NCBI GenBank assembly: GCA_903925205.1
Contig: CAIYEN010000104.1
Location: forward strand, 1 to 40,450
Direction of reading: 5' to 3'
Length of the DNA stretch: 40,450 nt
From: an uncultured Opitutia bacterium
Lineage (GTDB): Bacteria; Verrucomicrobiota; Verrucomicrobiia; Opitutales; UBA953
Part shown: in pieces, positions 18,575 to 28,018 of the stretch
How positions within the stretch are numbered: the first letter of the stretch is position 1
Layout: the number at the start of each line of letters is the position of its first letter
Made by a program: the position numbers and the translations under genes
The notes under the pieces: model-generated
What the model was told of the DNA's origin: nothing
What the model saw: only the letters and a program-made list of their open reading frames with translations
Databases searched by the model: none

Positions 18575-20041
18575 ATGCGCCCCGCCTTCCTGCTCCTGTC
18601 CATTGGCCTAGTGACCCTTGGTTTTGTCCGAGCTGACGCCGCCGACACTCGACCAAACATTGTCTTGGTGATTGGCGAAGATATGGGTCCCGACACGGGT
18701 GCCTATGGCTGTAAGGACGCGATCACCCCGAACATGGACCGCTTGGCCAAAGAAGGCGCGGTGTTCACGCGTGCGTTCACGCACTGTGGGGTCTGTGCGC
18801 CGTCCCGCAGCGGCATGGTGACGGGCATCTACCCGCTGACTTGGGGCGGCCAGAACATGCGTTCCAAAGTAATCAATCCGCCAGGCCTATTCACCGAGAA
18901 ACTTCGCGACGCCGGCTATTACGTGATGTGGCCGGGCAAAACGGACTTCCAAGGCATCCCCGAAAAGAAGTTGGCCGATTCCCGGGAACTCTGGGTCAAC
19001 TACGCCAACAAGCCAGAGCTCAAGACGACCCCGCCCAAGCAACCGTTTTTCGCGTACATCAACGACAGCGTCAGCCACGAAAGCCAAGTCCGTGCCAACG
19101 ATGCCACCCACGCCCGCAACACCAGCGCCCTCAAGCCCACAGATCGCCGCGACCCTGCGAAGATTGAACTCCCCCCTTTTTACCCCGACACCCCAGAGGT
19201 TCGCCGCGAAGTCGCCCATTACCACGAGCTCGTCACGGCGGTGGATTATACGTTGGGGCGGGTCCTTGCGTGGTTAAAGGAGCACAACCTGGAAGAGAAC
19301 ACCATCGTCATCCTCACGGGCGACCATGGTCGGGGCATGCCGCGCTATAAGCGCTCGCCCAAGGACACCGGCACGCGCGTCCCGCTCATCGTGCGCTGGC
19401 CCGGCAAGATCCCCGCCGGCAGCGTCCGCGAAGACTTCGCCAGCTGGATCGACTTCGCCCCAACCGCGCTCACCTTGGCGGGCGTGCCGGTGCCGAAAGA
19501 ATATGACGGCCGCTGCTTCTTGCCAACGGCCGTGAATCCACCGAAGTACGCCTACGCCTTTCGAGATTTCATGGACGAAAGTTTCGACAAGGTTCGGTCG
19601 GTCCGTGACCCGCGCTTCCGCTACCTCCGCAACCAAGCTCCGGGTGTAGATGAAGCGGGCAAAGTCGCCTACCAAGAAGTCGGCCAAACGATGCAAGCCC
19701 TCCGTAAGGCGCAAGCCGCCGGCACCTTGACGCCCCAGCAGGCTCTCTACTTCAACCCCAACCGCGCCCCCGAAGAACTGTACGATACGGTCAGCGACCC
19801 TTGGGAAATAAAGAACATCGCTGGTGATCCGGCCTACGCCGCCAAGCTCGCGGAACTCCGCGCCGAGTGCGACCGCTGGGTCGCCCATTGCGGCCCGCTC
19901 GGAGAAATGCACCCCGACGAGCTCACCAAGAAAGGCATCATCCAGCCGCGAGATGAAAAGTACGTAGAACGCGCCGCGACCGGTAAGCTCGCCGAAGAAG
20001 CCCCCGCCCCGGCCAAGAAGGGCAAAAAGAACGCTAAATAA
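18575..20041 (+). CDS. Sulfatase (formylglycine-dependent, Cys type)
   Basis: CAPSRSG signature (CxPSR), RPNIVLVIGEDMGPDTGAYG N-terminus, signal peptide. ATG at 18575 preferred over 18521. Confidence 0.9.
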   Translation: MRPAFLLLSIGLVTLGFVRADAADTRPNIVLVIGEDMGPDTGAYGCKDAITPNMDRLAKEGAVFTRAFTHCGVCAPSRSGMVTGIYPLTWGGQNMRSKVINPPGLFTEKLRDAGYYVMWPGKTDFQGIPEKKLADSRELWVNYANKPELKTTPPKQPFFAYINDSVSHESQVRANDATHARNTSALKPTDRRDPAKIELPPFYPDTPEVRREVAHYHELVTAVDYTLGRVLAWLKEHNLEENTIVILTGDHGRGMPRYKRSPKDTGTRVPLIVRWPGKIPAGSVREDFASWIDFAPTALTLAGVPVPKEYDGRCFLPTAVNPPKYAYAFRDFMDESFDKVRSVRDPRFRYLRNQAPGVDEAGKVAYQEVGQTMQALRKAQAAGTLTPQQALYFNPNRAPEELYDTVSDPWEIKNIAGDPAYAAKLAELRAECDRWVAHCGPLGEMHPDELTKKGIIQPRDEKYVERAATGKLAEEAPAPAKKGKKNAK

Positions 20042-20053
20042 TTTCACGTCACC

Positions 20054-20698
20054 ATGCATCGCATCCTGCTCCTAGCCGTCGCCACCTTTGCGCTCGGCTG
20101 CAAACCTCAGCCCAAAATCACTTCCTATGAAGTGAAGTCGGACGCCCCCACGACCGCCGGGGCTGAAGCCCCAGCGGCTCCGGCCGTCCCCGTCGCCAAG
20201 GCACCGGAAGCCCCGAAAGTAGCGACCGCCCCCACCCCGATGCCGGCCAATGCCGCTATGCAGGCCGAGGCCGCCTCTTTTGGTCAACCCAAGTGGGCCG
20301 ACCTCCCGAGCGGTTGGTCTGCCGGTGCGCCCAACGCCATGCGGAAGGGGTCGTGGGTGGTCGCTGGTCCCGGCGCCAGCAAAGGCGAAGTCGCCGTCAC
20401 CGTCTTCCCTGGCAACGTCGGTGGCACCACCGCCAACGTTAACCGCTGGCGCGGCCAGCTGGGGCTAGCCCCGGCCACCGACGCCGAAGTGAACGCCGCC
20501 GCCCAACCCGGCAAGGTCGGCGCGGATGCGGGCCAGTATTTCCGCTTCGACTCCACCGACGGCCAAAAGGCCATGGTCGCACTCATGGTTCCCAAGAACG
20601 ATTCGACCTGGTTCTTTAAATTCTCGGGCGACCGTGACGCCGTGAACGCCCAGTCCGCTGCCTTCCTCAAGTTCCTCGCCGCCTCCCAAATCCCGTGA
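20054..20698 (+). CDS. Putative lipoprotein with Ala/Pro-rich linker
   Basis: Signal peptide with lipobox-like ALGC, APAAPAVPVAKAPEAPK linker, C-terminal globular domain of unknown family. Confidence 0.65.
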   Translation: MHRILLLAVATFALGCKPQPKITSYEVKSDAPTTAGAEAPAAPAVPVAKAPEAPKVATAPTPMPANAAMQAEAASFGQPKWADLPSGWSAGAPNAMRKGSWVVAGPGASKGEVAVTVFPGNVGGTTANVNRWRGQLGLAPATDAEVNAAAQPGKVGADAGQYFRFDSTDGQKAMVALMVPKNDSTWFFKFSGDRDAVNAQSAAFLKFLAASQIP

Positions 20699-23600
20699 AC
20701 GAATCCTTCCTTGAAAAAGCGAAATCCGGGGATGCTTGGTTTAACTTCCTGGCTTCGCTAAAGTTAACGGTCTGGTTGTTGGTCGCCTCGATGCTCCTCA
20801 TCGTGCTCGGCACGCTCGAGCAGGTCAACTGGGGCGTCTGGCACGTGCAGAAAGCTTATTTCAGTTCTTGGGGCTGCTTCTTCCCGTTAAACACCGCCGC
20901 CAGTTTCCGTCTGCCGCTCCCCGGCGGGTTCCTCCTCGGCACATTGCTGGTGATCAACCTCGTCTGCGCGCACTTCCGGCACTTCAAGCTCAACCTGCGC
21001 CACGCGGGTATCTCGCTCATCCACGGCGGCCTCGTGCTGCTTTTGATCGGCGGCTTCGTCACCGCGGCCTGCCAAGAAGAAGCGGCGATGGTTATCCCCG
21101 AAGGCGAAACCCGGGCCTACACGGAAGCCTTCCGGGAATTTGAGGTGGCGGTCATCGATCGGACCGACCGAGGGAAGGAAAAGGTCGTCGTTTTGCCGGA
21201 CGCTTTGCTGCGGACGCTGACCGACCCCAAGGCCGACCTCGAACTGGCCGGTTCGCCATTCAAAGCGAAGGTCTTATTCTACTACCCTAACTCGATACTC
21301 CGTGCCAAGTCGCAGATGCCCGAGGGAGCCGACATTGCGGCGACGCAAGGGATCGCCGCACGCTCGCCGCTCGCGCTCAAACGCCTCCCCGAAAGTTTTA
21401 ATGATAACGTCGGCAATGTGCCGAGCACCCTGCTGGAACTCTCCGCTAACGGCCAGTCCCTCGGCACTTGGCTCCTCAATGCCCAACTGACCGAATCCTT
21501 CCCGGCCCAGACGTTCGAACAGGCGGGTCGCCAGTACGAACTCTCCCTCCGGCGCACCCGCACGTACCTACCCTTCGGCGTGCGCCTGGATCGCTTCACC
21601 CACGATAAATATCCCGGAACCGAAATCCCGCGCCGCTTCGCCAGCGATGTCACCATTCAGGACACCGGTACTCCGTTCACGTTCAACATCTCCATGAATC
21701 AACCACTGCGCCATGGCGGGATGACCTTCTATCAATCTAGTTTCGGCAACACGTCCGCCGGCAAGGACATCAGCGTCCTCCAAGTCGTGCGCAACCCGGG
21801 CTGGCTCCTCCCTTATATTTCCGTTTCGCTGATGTCCTTTGGCCTCCTCGTCCACTTCGGCGTTGCGCTCTTCGGGTTCTTACAACGCCGCACCAAGACC
21901 GCCGCCACCGCTGGCCTCGTCGCCCTCTTAGCACTCAACCCCACGGACGCCCGTGCCGCCGAAGCTTGGGATAGCCGCGAAATCGGCACCCTGCCCGTCC
22001 AGAGCGGCGGCCGCATCATCCCGCTGGAAACGTTGGCCACCGGCTCACTCCTGCAGATGCGGGCCCGGCGCGAACTGACCCTGACAGAACTCGAAGCCAC
22101 GGCCTTCGGCCGGAAGCCTTCGACCTGGACCGACGCCGAAAAAGCGGAGATCACCCAACAGTTTCCGGAAATCTCCGACGAGATCAAAAAGCAACTGGAG
22201 AAACGCCCCGTCCGACTCAAGGGCCGCACGTTGACCGCGTATGACTGGCTCATCGAAGTCTGCTTCCGAGCGTCCGTCGCCCGCTTGCTGCCGACCTTCC
22301 GCGTCGACCACCCGGTCGTGCTCAAGATGATGGGCCGCGATCCAGAGAAGACGAAGTTCGTCAGCTGGGATGACATCCTCAAGAACAGTAAGAACCTGAC
22401 CGAGGCCTCGGGTAAATCCCGCCAACGCGCCCAGGCCGATCGCGATGCTGAAGATCGCGCGCTCCTTCAGCTCGAAGGGGCCGCCCGTCAGTATGCCCTG
22501 CTATCGATGACGTTCATGCCGGGCGATCTTCCGGCCGACATTGCCCCCCAGCGCGAATACCAAGCCTGGCTCGGCGCGCTCAACCGCGCGGCCGAAGAGA
22601 TGCAAAAGAACCGGGGTGGTGCGACGACTGCCCCCGCGTTCGACAAAGACCTTCAGGAGACCCTGCGCACGCTGGTCCAGCGCTATCAGGACTTCGCCAA
22701 TGACGGCTCCATCCGCATCGTCCCGCCCAAGGACCCCACGACCACCGTCGGCTGGGACAACCTCGGGACCGCACTGTTAGCCGTCATCAACGATCGGGCC
22801 GCCCACCGCGCCGCCCTCGCCCCCGATGGCGTCCTCACGCGTTACGCCCTCTTCTGCGTGGCGTGGCGCGACGGCGACGATGACACTTGCCGCGACCAAA
22901 TTCGTGCCCTGAACGCCTCGCTCGTCGGCCCGTGGACGCCCAAGGCCAACGCTGAAACGACCTTCAGCCGTTTGCAGCCGTTCTATTGGTTGCTGATCGC
23001 CTACGTCTGCATCGTGCTCCTCGTCCTCTGGGCATGGGCGGCGAGCAGCGAAACCCCACGGAACTGGGCTTACGCGATGCTGCTGAGCGTCTTCCTCCTC
23101 CACACCGTCGCGCTCGGCTACCGCATGTGGCTCCACGAGCGCCCACCGGTGACCAACCTCTATTCCTCGGGTATCTTCGTCGCCTGGGGCGCCGTCCTTC
23201 TCGGCGTCATCTTGGAGCGTCTCTGGAAGAACGGCATTGGCGCCATGGCCGCAGGGCTGAGCGGCTTCCTCTCGCTCATCGTCGCGCACAACCTCGGACT
23301 CTCCGGAGAAGACAACCTGGAAAGCGTCCGTGCGGTGCTCGACTCCAACTTCTGGCTGTCGACGCACGTGACGACGGTGACCATCGGTTATTCCGCGACG
23401 TTCGTGGCTGGCTTGATTGGGGCCATCCACCTCTGGCTCCGTGCCTTTAAGTCCGATTACAAGGACGGCGACGCCCTGGCCCGGGCGGCCTACGGGATTC
23501 TCGCCTTCGCGCTCATCGCCAGCTTCATCGGCACGATGCTTGGCGGCATCTGGGCCGATCAAAGCTGGGGGCGGTTCTGGGGTTGGGATCCGAAGGAAAA

Positions 23601-23880
23601 CGGGGCGGTGCTCATCGTCCTTTGGTGCGCCGTCTGCTTGCACGCGCGTTGGGGCGGGTTGGTCCGGCGCGAAGGGCTGATGCAGTTACTCATCTTCGGC
23701 AATATCGTGACCGCTTGGTCGTGGTTCGGCACCAACCTCCTCGGCGTCGGTCTCCATAGCTATGGCTTTACCGAGTCGGGCTCCTTCTGGCTCTACTACG
23801 TCTTCTGTCCGTCACAGTTGGCGTTGATTGCCCTTGGTTGGTTCCCCGCCCGTCGGACGTCGCAGCCTTCGCAGGCATGA
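20695..23880 (+). CDS. Cytochrome c biogenesis ResB-CcsA fusion protein
   Basis: N-terminal ResB-like membrane domain; C-terminal CcsA heme-handling motif WGRFWGWDPKENGA and several TM helices; GTG overlaps the upstream stop. Confidence 0.9.
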   Translation: MNESFLEKAKSGDAWFNFLASLKLTVWLLVASMLLIVLGTLEQVNWGVWHVQKAYFSSWGCFFPLNTAASFRLPLPGGFLLGTLLVINLVCAHFRHFKLNLRHAGISLIHGGLVLLLIGGFVTAACQEEAAMVIPEGETRAYTEAFREFEVAVIDRTDRGKEKVVVLPDALLRTLTDPKADLELAGSPFKAKVLFYYPNSILRAKSQMPEGADIAATQGIAARSPLALKRLPESFNDNVGNVPSTLLELSANGQSLGTWLLNAQLTESFPAQTFEQAGRQYELSLRRTRTYLPFGVRLDRFTHDKYPGTEIPRRFASDVTIQDTGTPFTFNISMNQPLRHGGMTFYQSSFGNTSAGKDISVLQVVRNPGWLLPYISVSLMSFGLLVHFGVALFGFLQRRTKTAATAGLVALLALNPTDARAAEAWDSREIGTLPVQSGGRIIPLETLATGSLLQMRARRELTLTELEATAFGRKPSTWTDAEKAEITQQFPEISDEIKKQLEKRPVRLKGRTLTAYDWLIEVCFRASVARLLPTFRVDHPVVLKMMGRDPEKTKFVSWDDILKNSKNLTEASGKSRQRAQADRDAEDRALLQLEGAARQYALLSMTFMPGDLPADIAPQREYQAWLGALNRAAEEMQKNRGGATTAPAFDKDLQETLRTLVQRYQDFANDGSIRIVPPKDPTTTVGWDNLGTALLAVINDRAAHRAALAPDGVLTRYALFCVAWRDGDDDTCRDQIRALNASLVGPWTPKANAETTFSRLQPFYWLLIAYVCIVLLVLWAWAASSETPRNWAYAMLLSVFLLHTVALGYRMWLHERPPVTNLYSSGIFVAWGAVLLGVILERLWKNGIGAMAAGLSGFLSLIVAHNLGLSGEDNLESVRAVLDSNFWLSTHVTTVTIGYSATFVAGLIGAIHLWLRAFKSDYKDGDALARAAYGILAFALIASFIGTMLGGIWADQSWGRFWGWDPKENGAVLIVLWCAVCLHARWGGLVRREGLMQLLIFGNIVTAWSWFGTNLLGVGLHSYGFTESGSFWLYYVFCPSQLALIALGWFPARRTSQPSQA

Positions 23881-24404
23881 CCGAACAACCCACCTTCGCC
23901 TGGTTCTGCGTGAAGTCCAAGCCTCGTCAAGAGGCTGTGGCCGTCCGCAACCTCCGGGCGTTGGGTGCGGTTGAACTCGTCTTCCCCCGGCTCCGGCGCA
24001 CTCGCCGCGGACACGACAAGAACCGGGAAGTCGTTGAGCCGCTTTTCCCCGGCTATATCTTTCTGCGCTATGACGCGGCGGAACTGAACGGCTCGGTCCG
24101 CAGCACCCGCGGGGTGCTCCACCTGGTTGCCAAAAACGGACAGCCGGTCGAAGTGGATGTGAAGGTCATCGATGAACTCCGCGCCCTGGGGCCTGACGCC
24201 ATCCTTTCGGCACTCGACGAAGAACTCCAGGTCGGTGCCAAGGTTCGCATTGTGCGCGGGATTTTTGCGGGGTCCGAGGGCGAGGTCCTCCAACTCGCGA
24301 CGCCGCAGAAACGTATCGCCGTCTTGCTCGCGCTGCTCGGCTCCGACCAACCCGTCGAACTATCCTCCGAAGACGTCGAAGGACTTCCCAGCGACGACGC
24401 CTAG
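23877..24404 (+). CDS. NusG/RfaH-family transcription elongation factor
   Basis: WFCVKSKPRQE, EPLFPGYIFLRYD, STRGVLHLV NGN-domain motifs; KOW segment GAKVRIVRGIFAGSEGEV. ATG at 23877 overlaps the ccsA-like stop. Confidence 0.85.
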   Translation: MTEQPTFAWFCVKSKPRQEAVAVRNLRALGAVELVFPRLRRTRRGHDKNREVVEPLFPGYIFLRYDAAELNGSVRSTRGVLHLVAKNGQPVEVDVKVIDELRALGPDAILSALDEELQVGAKVRIVRGIFAGSEGEVLQLATPQKRIAVLLALLGSDQPVELSSEDVEGLPSDDA

Positions 24405-24415
24405 ACGCCTTTCAC

Positions 24416-24871
24416 ATGATTCAAGACCAACTCTTCCAGGCAGACCACTACATCGGCCTGCATCCCAGTTTCCCGAAAGCCTTTGCTTGGCTCAAGACCT
24501 TCGACCCCAAGACGCCCGACGGCAAGTATGAGCTCGATGGCCCGCACCTCACCGCGGGCGTGCAACGCTACACCACCAAGCCGGACCATGAAAAGAAGTG
24601 GGAAGCCCATGAGGTTTTCGGCGATATCCAAGTGGTGTTTGTCGGGGAAGAGTTCTGCGGGCACACGGACGTGCGCACGTTGACGGTGACCGAGACGTAT
24701 CAGCCTGAAAAAGACGTCGCTAAATACGCTCATCCGAGCTTCCCGACGACGCGTCTGCACTTCCGCCCGGGCACCTTCACCATCTTCTACCCTCAGGACG
24801 GCCACCAACCCGGTGTCATGGTCGGTCAGCCTGGCGAAGTCCTCAAAGTCGTGATCAAGTTCAAGGTCTGA
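24416..24871 (+). CDS. YhcH/YjgK/YiaL family protein (DUF386)
   Basis: GKYELDGPHLTAGVQRY, EAHEVFGDIQVVFVGEE, FTIFYPQDGHQPGV motifs. Confidence 0.85.
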   Translation: MIQDQLFQADHYIGLHPSFPKAFAWLKTFDPKTPDGKYELDGPHLTAGVQRYTTKPDHEKKWEAHEVFGDIQVVFVGEEFCGHTDVRTLTVTETYQPEKDVAKYAHPSFPTTRLHFRPGTFTIFYPQDGHQPGVMVGQPGEVLKVVIKFKV

Positions 24872-24934
24872 AGCCTGTGGTTTAACCTCGATAGCGGCTG
24901 GCGGGCTTTCATCGTGCAGTCACCCCACCCCGCC

Positions 24935-25852
24935 ATGCGTTACCTTCTCGCCCTCCTCCTCACGCTCTCCTTGGCCGCTGCGCAGGAGACCACCCGTGTT
25001 CGTGACGTCATTTATCAGAAGCGCGATGGCTTCGCATTAACACTGGATGTCTTTAAGCCAGCCCAGCCGAACGGTGCCGCGATCATCAAGATTATCAGCG
25101 GGGGCTGGAACTCCAATCACAACGGCATCGGTGACGGCGGCTGGACGAAGTCTGGCTACACCACTTTCGTGGTGGTGCATGGTTCGCAGCCCCGTTTCCA
25201 TATCGATGAAATCGTGGCCGACGTACAACGTGCGGTCCGCTTCGTCCGGGCCAACGCCACCCAATACGGCATCGATCCCAATAAAATCGGGGTCACGGGC
25301 AGCAGCGCTGGCGGGCACCTCTCCTTAATGCTCGGCGTCAAGGGTGACGCGGGTAACCCCAAGGCCACGGACCCCATCGACCGCGTGAGCAGTGCGGTGA
25401 ATGCCGTCGCCTGTTACTACCCGCCGACCGACTTCATCAGCTGGATTACCGAGAACGATGGCCTCAACGGTGTCGGTCCACTCGCCACCCGCAAACCTGC
25501 CTTCGGCCCCAAGATCGATACCCCTGAAGGCATGGTGGCGATGGGCAAGGCACTTTCGCCCATCAACTTTATCTCCAAGGCCCAACCGCCGATTTATATC
25601 GTCCAAGGCGATAACGACGTCCTCGTCCACTTCACCCAAGCGCTCCGCTTCCAAAAAAAGTCGGCCGAGGCCGGGGCCACTTGCGAAGTCTTAATCCGCG
25701 AGGGTGCGGGCCATGGTGGTTGGAAGGAAATGGGGGAAGACAACGCCCGCATGGTCGAATGGACTAACCTCCACCTCTTAGGTAAGCAGCCCGCCACGCC
25801 CTTCAATAATTCGGTCTCGAAGCTGCCCAGCACGACCCCAGCGAAGAAGTAA
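24935..25852 (+). CDS. Secreted alpha/beta hydrolase (esterase/lipase-like)
   Basis: Signal peptide; GSSAGGHLSLMLG nucleophile elbow; AGHGG near the C-terminus. Confidence 0.85.
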   Translation: MRYLLALLLTLSLAAAQETTRVRDVIYQKRDGFALTLDVFKPAQPNGAAIIKIISGGWNSNHNGIGDGGWTKSGYTTFVVVHGSQPRFHIDEIVADVQRAVRFVRANATQYGIDPNKIGVTGSSAGGHLSLMLGVKGDAGNPKATDPIDRVSSAVNAVACYYPPTDFISWITENDGLNGVGPLATRKPAFGPKIDTPEGMVAMGKALSPINFISKAQPPIYIVQGDNDVLVHFTQALRFQKKSAEAGATCEVLIREGAGHGGWKEMGEDNARMVEWTNLHLLGKQPATPFNNSVSKLPSTTPAKK

Positions 25853-25862
25853 ACGTCACCAG

Positions 25863-25959
25863 GGGCTGGCCGGTCGGGTGACAAGGGAACGTGGCGGACT
25901 ACCCGGACCGTTCTTACCTACACTGACCCGTCCTGGCACTGGAGAGTCCAGGCCAGCCC
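25863..25959 (+). ncRNA. Candidate structured RNA / pyrF leader, unknown family (three-way junction)
   Basis: Outer helix GGGCTGG/CCAGCCC; hairpin CGGTCGGGT/ACCC(G)GACCG; hairpin CCTGG(C)ACT-GGAG-AGTCCAGG. Confidence 0.35.
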
Positions 25960-26025
25960 ATGCCCTGCCGCCCGCGTTCGTCTCTTTCTCTTGCGACCGA
26001 ACCACGGACTTCCTAAACCTACCCC

Positions 26026-26730
26026 ATGTCTTCTGGTTGCCGCCTCATCTTAGCCCTCGACGTCGAAACGAAGGAAGAAGCCTTAGCGTTGGCGCGTCCC
26101 TTGGCCGGCAACTTGGTCTGGGTGAAACTTGGCCTACAGCTCTTCACGCGCCATGGACCGAGTATCGTCGACGAGTTCCATGCGCTCGGGTTCAAAGTCT
26201 TCCTAGACCTCAAGCTCCACGACATCCCCAACACGGTCGCTTCGGCCATCAAGAGCCTGAAAGGTCGCCCTTGCTCGCTACTGACGCTGCATGCCTCCGG
26301 TGGCCCCGAAATGATTGCCCGCGCCCGGGAAGCGGCCGATATCGCCTTACCAGGCTGCCAGTTGCTTTCCGTGACGGTCCTGACCTCCATGGACCAAACG
26401 CAGCTGTCCGCGGTTGGCGTCCAACGAACGCCCGAAGAGCAGGTCCGCCTCCTTGGCCGCATGGCCATCCAAGCGGGTTCACACGGCCTCGTCTGTTCGC
26501 CGCTCGAGCTGCCGATGCTGCGCCGCGAACTCGGTGCCAGCCCGACGCTCGTCACCCCGGGCATCCGTTACCCCGATGCCGCGGGCGACGACCAGAACCG
26601 CGTGATGACGCCCGCGCAAGCGGCCGCCGCTGGTTCCAGCTTCATCGTCGTGGGTCGTCCCATCCTCAAGGACAAGGACCCAGCCGCCAAGACTCTGCAG
26701 ATTCGCCGTGAAATCGGCGAGGCCTCGTGA
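26026..26730 (+). CDS. pyrF: Orotidine-5'-phosphate decarboxylase
   Basis: LILALDVETKEEAL, VFLDLKLHDIPNTV, VTPGIRYPDAAGDDQNRVMTPAQA. Confidence 0.95.
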   Translation: MSSGCRLILALDVETKEEALALARPLAGNLVWVKLGLQLFTRHGPSIVDEFHALGFKVFLDLKLHDIPNTVASAIKSLKGRPCSLLTLHASGGPEMIARAREAADIALPGCQLLSVTVLTSMDQTQLSAVGVQRTPEEQVRLLGRMAIQAGSHGLVCSPLELPMLRRELGASPTLVTPGIRYPDAAGDDQNRVMTPAQAAAAGSSFIVVGRPILKDKDPAAKTLQIRREIGEAS

Positions 26731-27431
26731 GCACCCCCGACGACATCCTGATTCTTCTCGCGGCGGGCTCTGCCCAACGCATGCAGGCCGTCGTCGACGA
26801 CAAGATCACTGCGCCGCTCGCCGGCCTGCCGGTCTTCCTCCATTCGCTTAAGACTTTCCAAACCACCGGCCTCATCGGCCGAGTGATTATCACTTACCGC
26901 AACGAAGAGCAAAAGGCACGGATGCAGGCGCTACTGGCAGCGCAACCTAGCGGCGACCTTCGCATTGAATTCGTCCCTGGCGGCGACTCCCGGCAGGAAT
27001 CGGTGCTCGCAGCACTCACGGCTTGCGAAGGCCACGCGGGCCTCGTCCATATCCATGATGGCGCCCGTCCGCTGGTGACGGCCGATGCCATCCGCAAGGT
27101 CCGCGAGAAAGCCCGCGAGATGGGCGGAGCCATCCTCGCTGGTCGCGCCGCCGATACCGTCAAAATCGCAAAGGAACACTCCAACTCGGTTGGAAGCTCC
27201 CCCGACCGTGCACTGGTTTGGACCGCCGAAACGCCGCAGGTCTTTCGCACGGCCACCGTGCTAAAGGCTTACCGTAAAGTCGCCGAACTCGGACGAAAAG
27301 TCACGGATGACAGTTCCGCGGTCGAGTTTGTCGGACAAGACGTGGCCTTAGTCGAAAACCCTGCGGTTAACTTAAAACTGACTCGCCCATCCGACTTCCT
27401 GCTGGCTGAAGCGATTTTAAAGACGCGCTAA
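26727..27431 (+). CDS. ispD: 2-C-methyl-D-erythritol 4-phosphate cytidylyltransferase
   Basis: LLAAGSAQRM, VHIHDGARPLV, TAETPQVF. GTG start overlaps the pyrF stop. Confidence 0.88.
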   Translation: MSTPDDILILLAAGSAQRMQAVVDDKITAPLAGLPVFLHSLKTFQTTGLIGRVIITYRNEEQKARMQALLAAQPSGDLRIEFVPGGDSRQESVLAALTACEGHAGLVHIHDGARPLVTADAIRKVREKAREMGGAILAGRAADTVKIAKEHSNSVGSSPDRALVWTAETPQVFRTATVLKAYRKVAELGRKVTDDSSAVEFVGQDVALVENPAVNLKLTRPSDFLLAEAILKTR

Positions 27432-27435
27432 GCAC

Positions 27436-27930
27436 TCAGTAGCCGGCCTGGCGCAGGACGAGGTCGAGCTTCGTCTGGAAGTCGACGATGTCTGGCTGCG
27501 TTGGACGATAGCCAGGGACCTGCGGAACCACGCCGGGGCGACCTTCCATGTCGAGATACCAGTCGGCCAACTGACCGTCAGAGAAAGTCACCGTGCCACT
27601 GACCATGGTGCCGGGGCGAGCCAAGGGGTCGATTTCGACCTTCACATTGGCCGCCGTCGCGGGCGTGGGTTCACCGGGCACCGCAGCCTGTGCAGGGTCC
27701 CCGCCCGAGGTGTCGGTCGGAGCGACTTCGGCCGCGACCGGCTCCTCCTTCTTGGGCTCTTCCTTCTCCTGCAATGTCAGGTTAAGGTCGTCCACGAGGA
27801 AGCGGACATCCAAGAAAGTCATCGAAATCCCGAGCTCGGAAGAAAGCCTGCCTTGGATGACCGAAAGGGTCGAACCCTCGGCCACCCACTGGGAGACCTT
27901 GGAGATTTGTGCGGGGGTTAATTTAGCCAT
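27436..27930 (-). CDS. Conserved-looking hypothetical protein
   Basis: Helical N-terminus, acidic/Pro-Ala linker, C-terminal domain [23 protein letters not shown]. Confidence 0.65.
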   Translation of the reverse strand: MAKLTPAQISKVSQWVAEGSTLSVIQGRLSSELGISMTFLDVRFLVDDLNLTLQEKEEPKKEEPVAAEVAPTDTSGGDPAQAAVPGEPTPATAANVKVEIDPLARPGTMVSGTVTFSDGQLADWYLDMEGRPGVVPQVPGYRPTQPDIVDFQTKLDLVLRQAGY

Positions 27931-28018
27931 ACCCCAACCTGTGAGGTTAAAACGCGTTTTTCAAGCGTCCCGTCGGTTATTCATTGGAAAAAGCCGCGAA
28001 GGTCGCCAACTTGCACCC

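Noticed and set aside
22777-23643. 288-aa minus-strand ORF inside the ResB-CcsA gene
   Set aside because: Antisense shadow; the sense strand carries WGWDPKENG and TM helices.
25863-25959. tRNA or SRP RNA identity for the structured spacer
   Set aside because: No T-loop GTTCRA and no SRP GGAAGG/AGCA core, so left as unknown family.
25878-26711. 277-aa plus-strand ORF overlapping pyrF in another frame
   Set aside because: Pro/Arg-rich translation typical of a frame-shifted GC-rich gene; pyrF motifs are unambiguous.
26727-27431. Degenerate IspD nucleotide-binding motif (AAGSAQRM instead of AAGxGxRM)
   Set aside because: Single conservative Gly-to-Ala change with other motifs intact; not strong enough to claim altered function.
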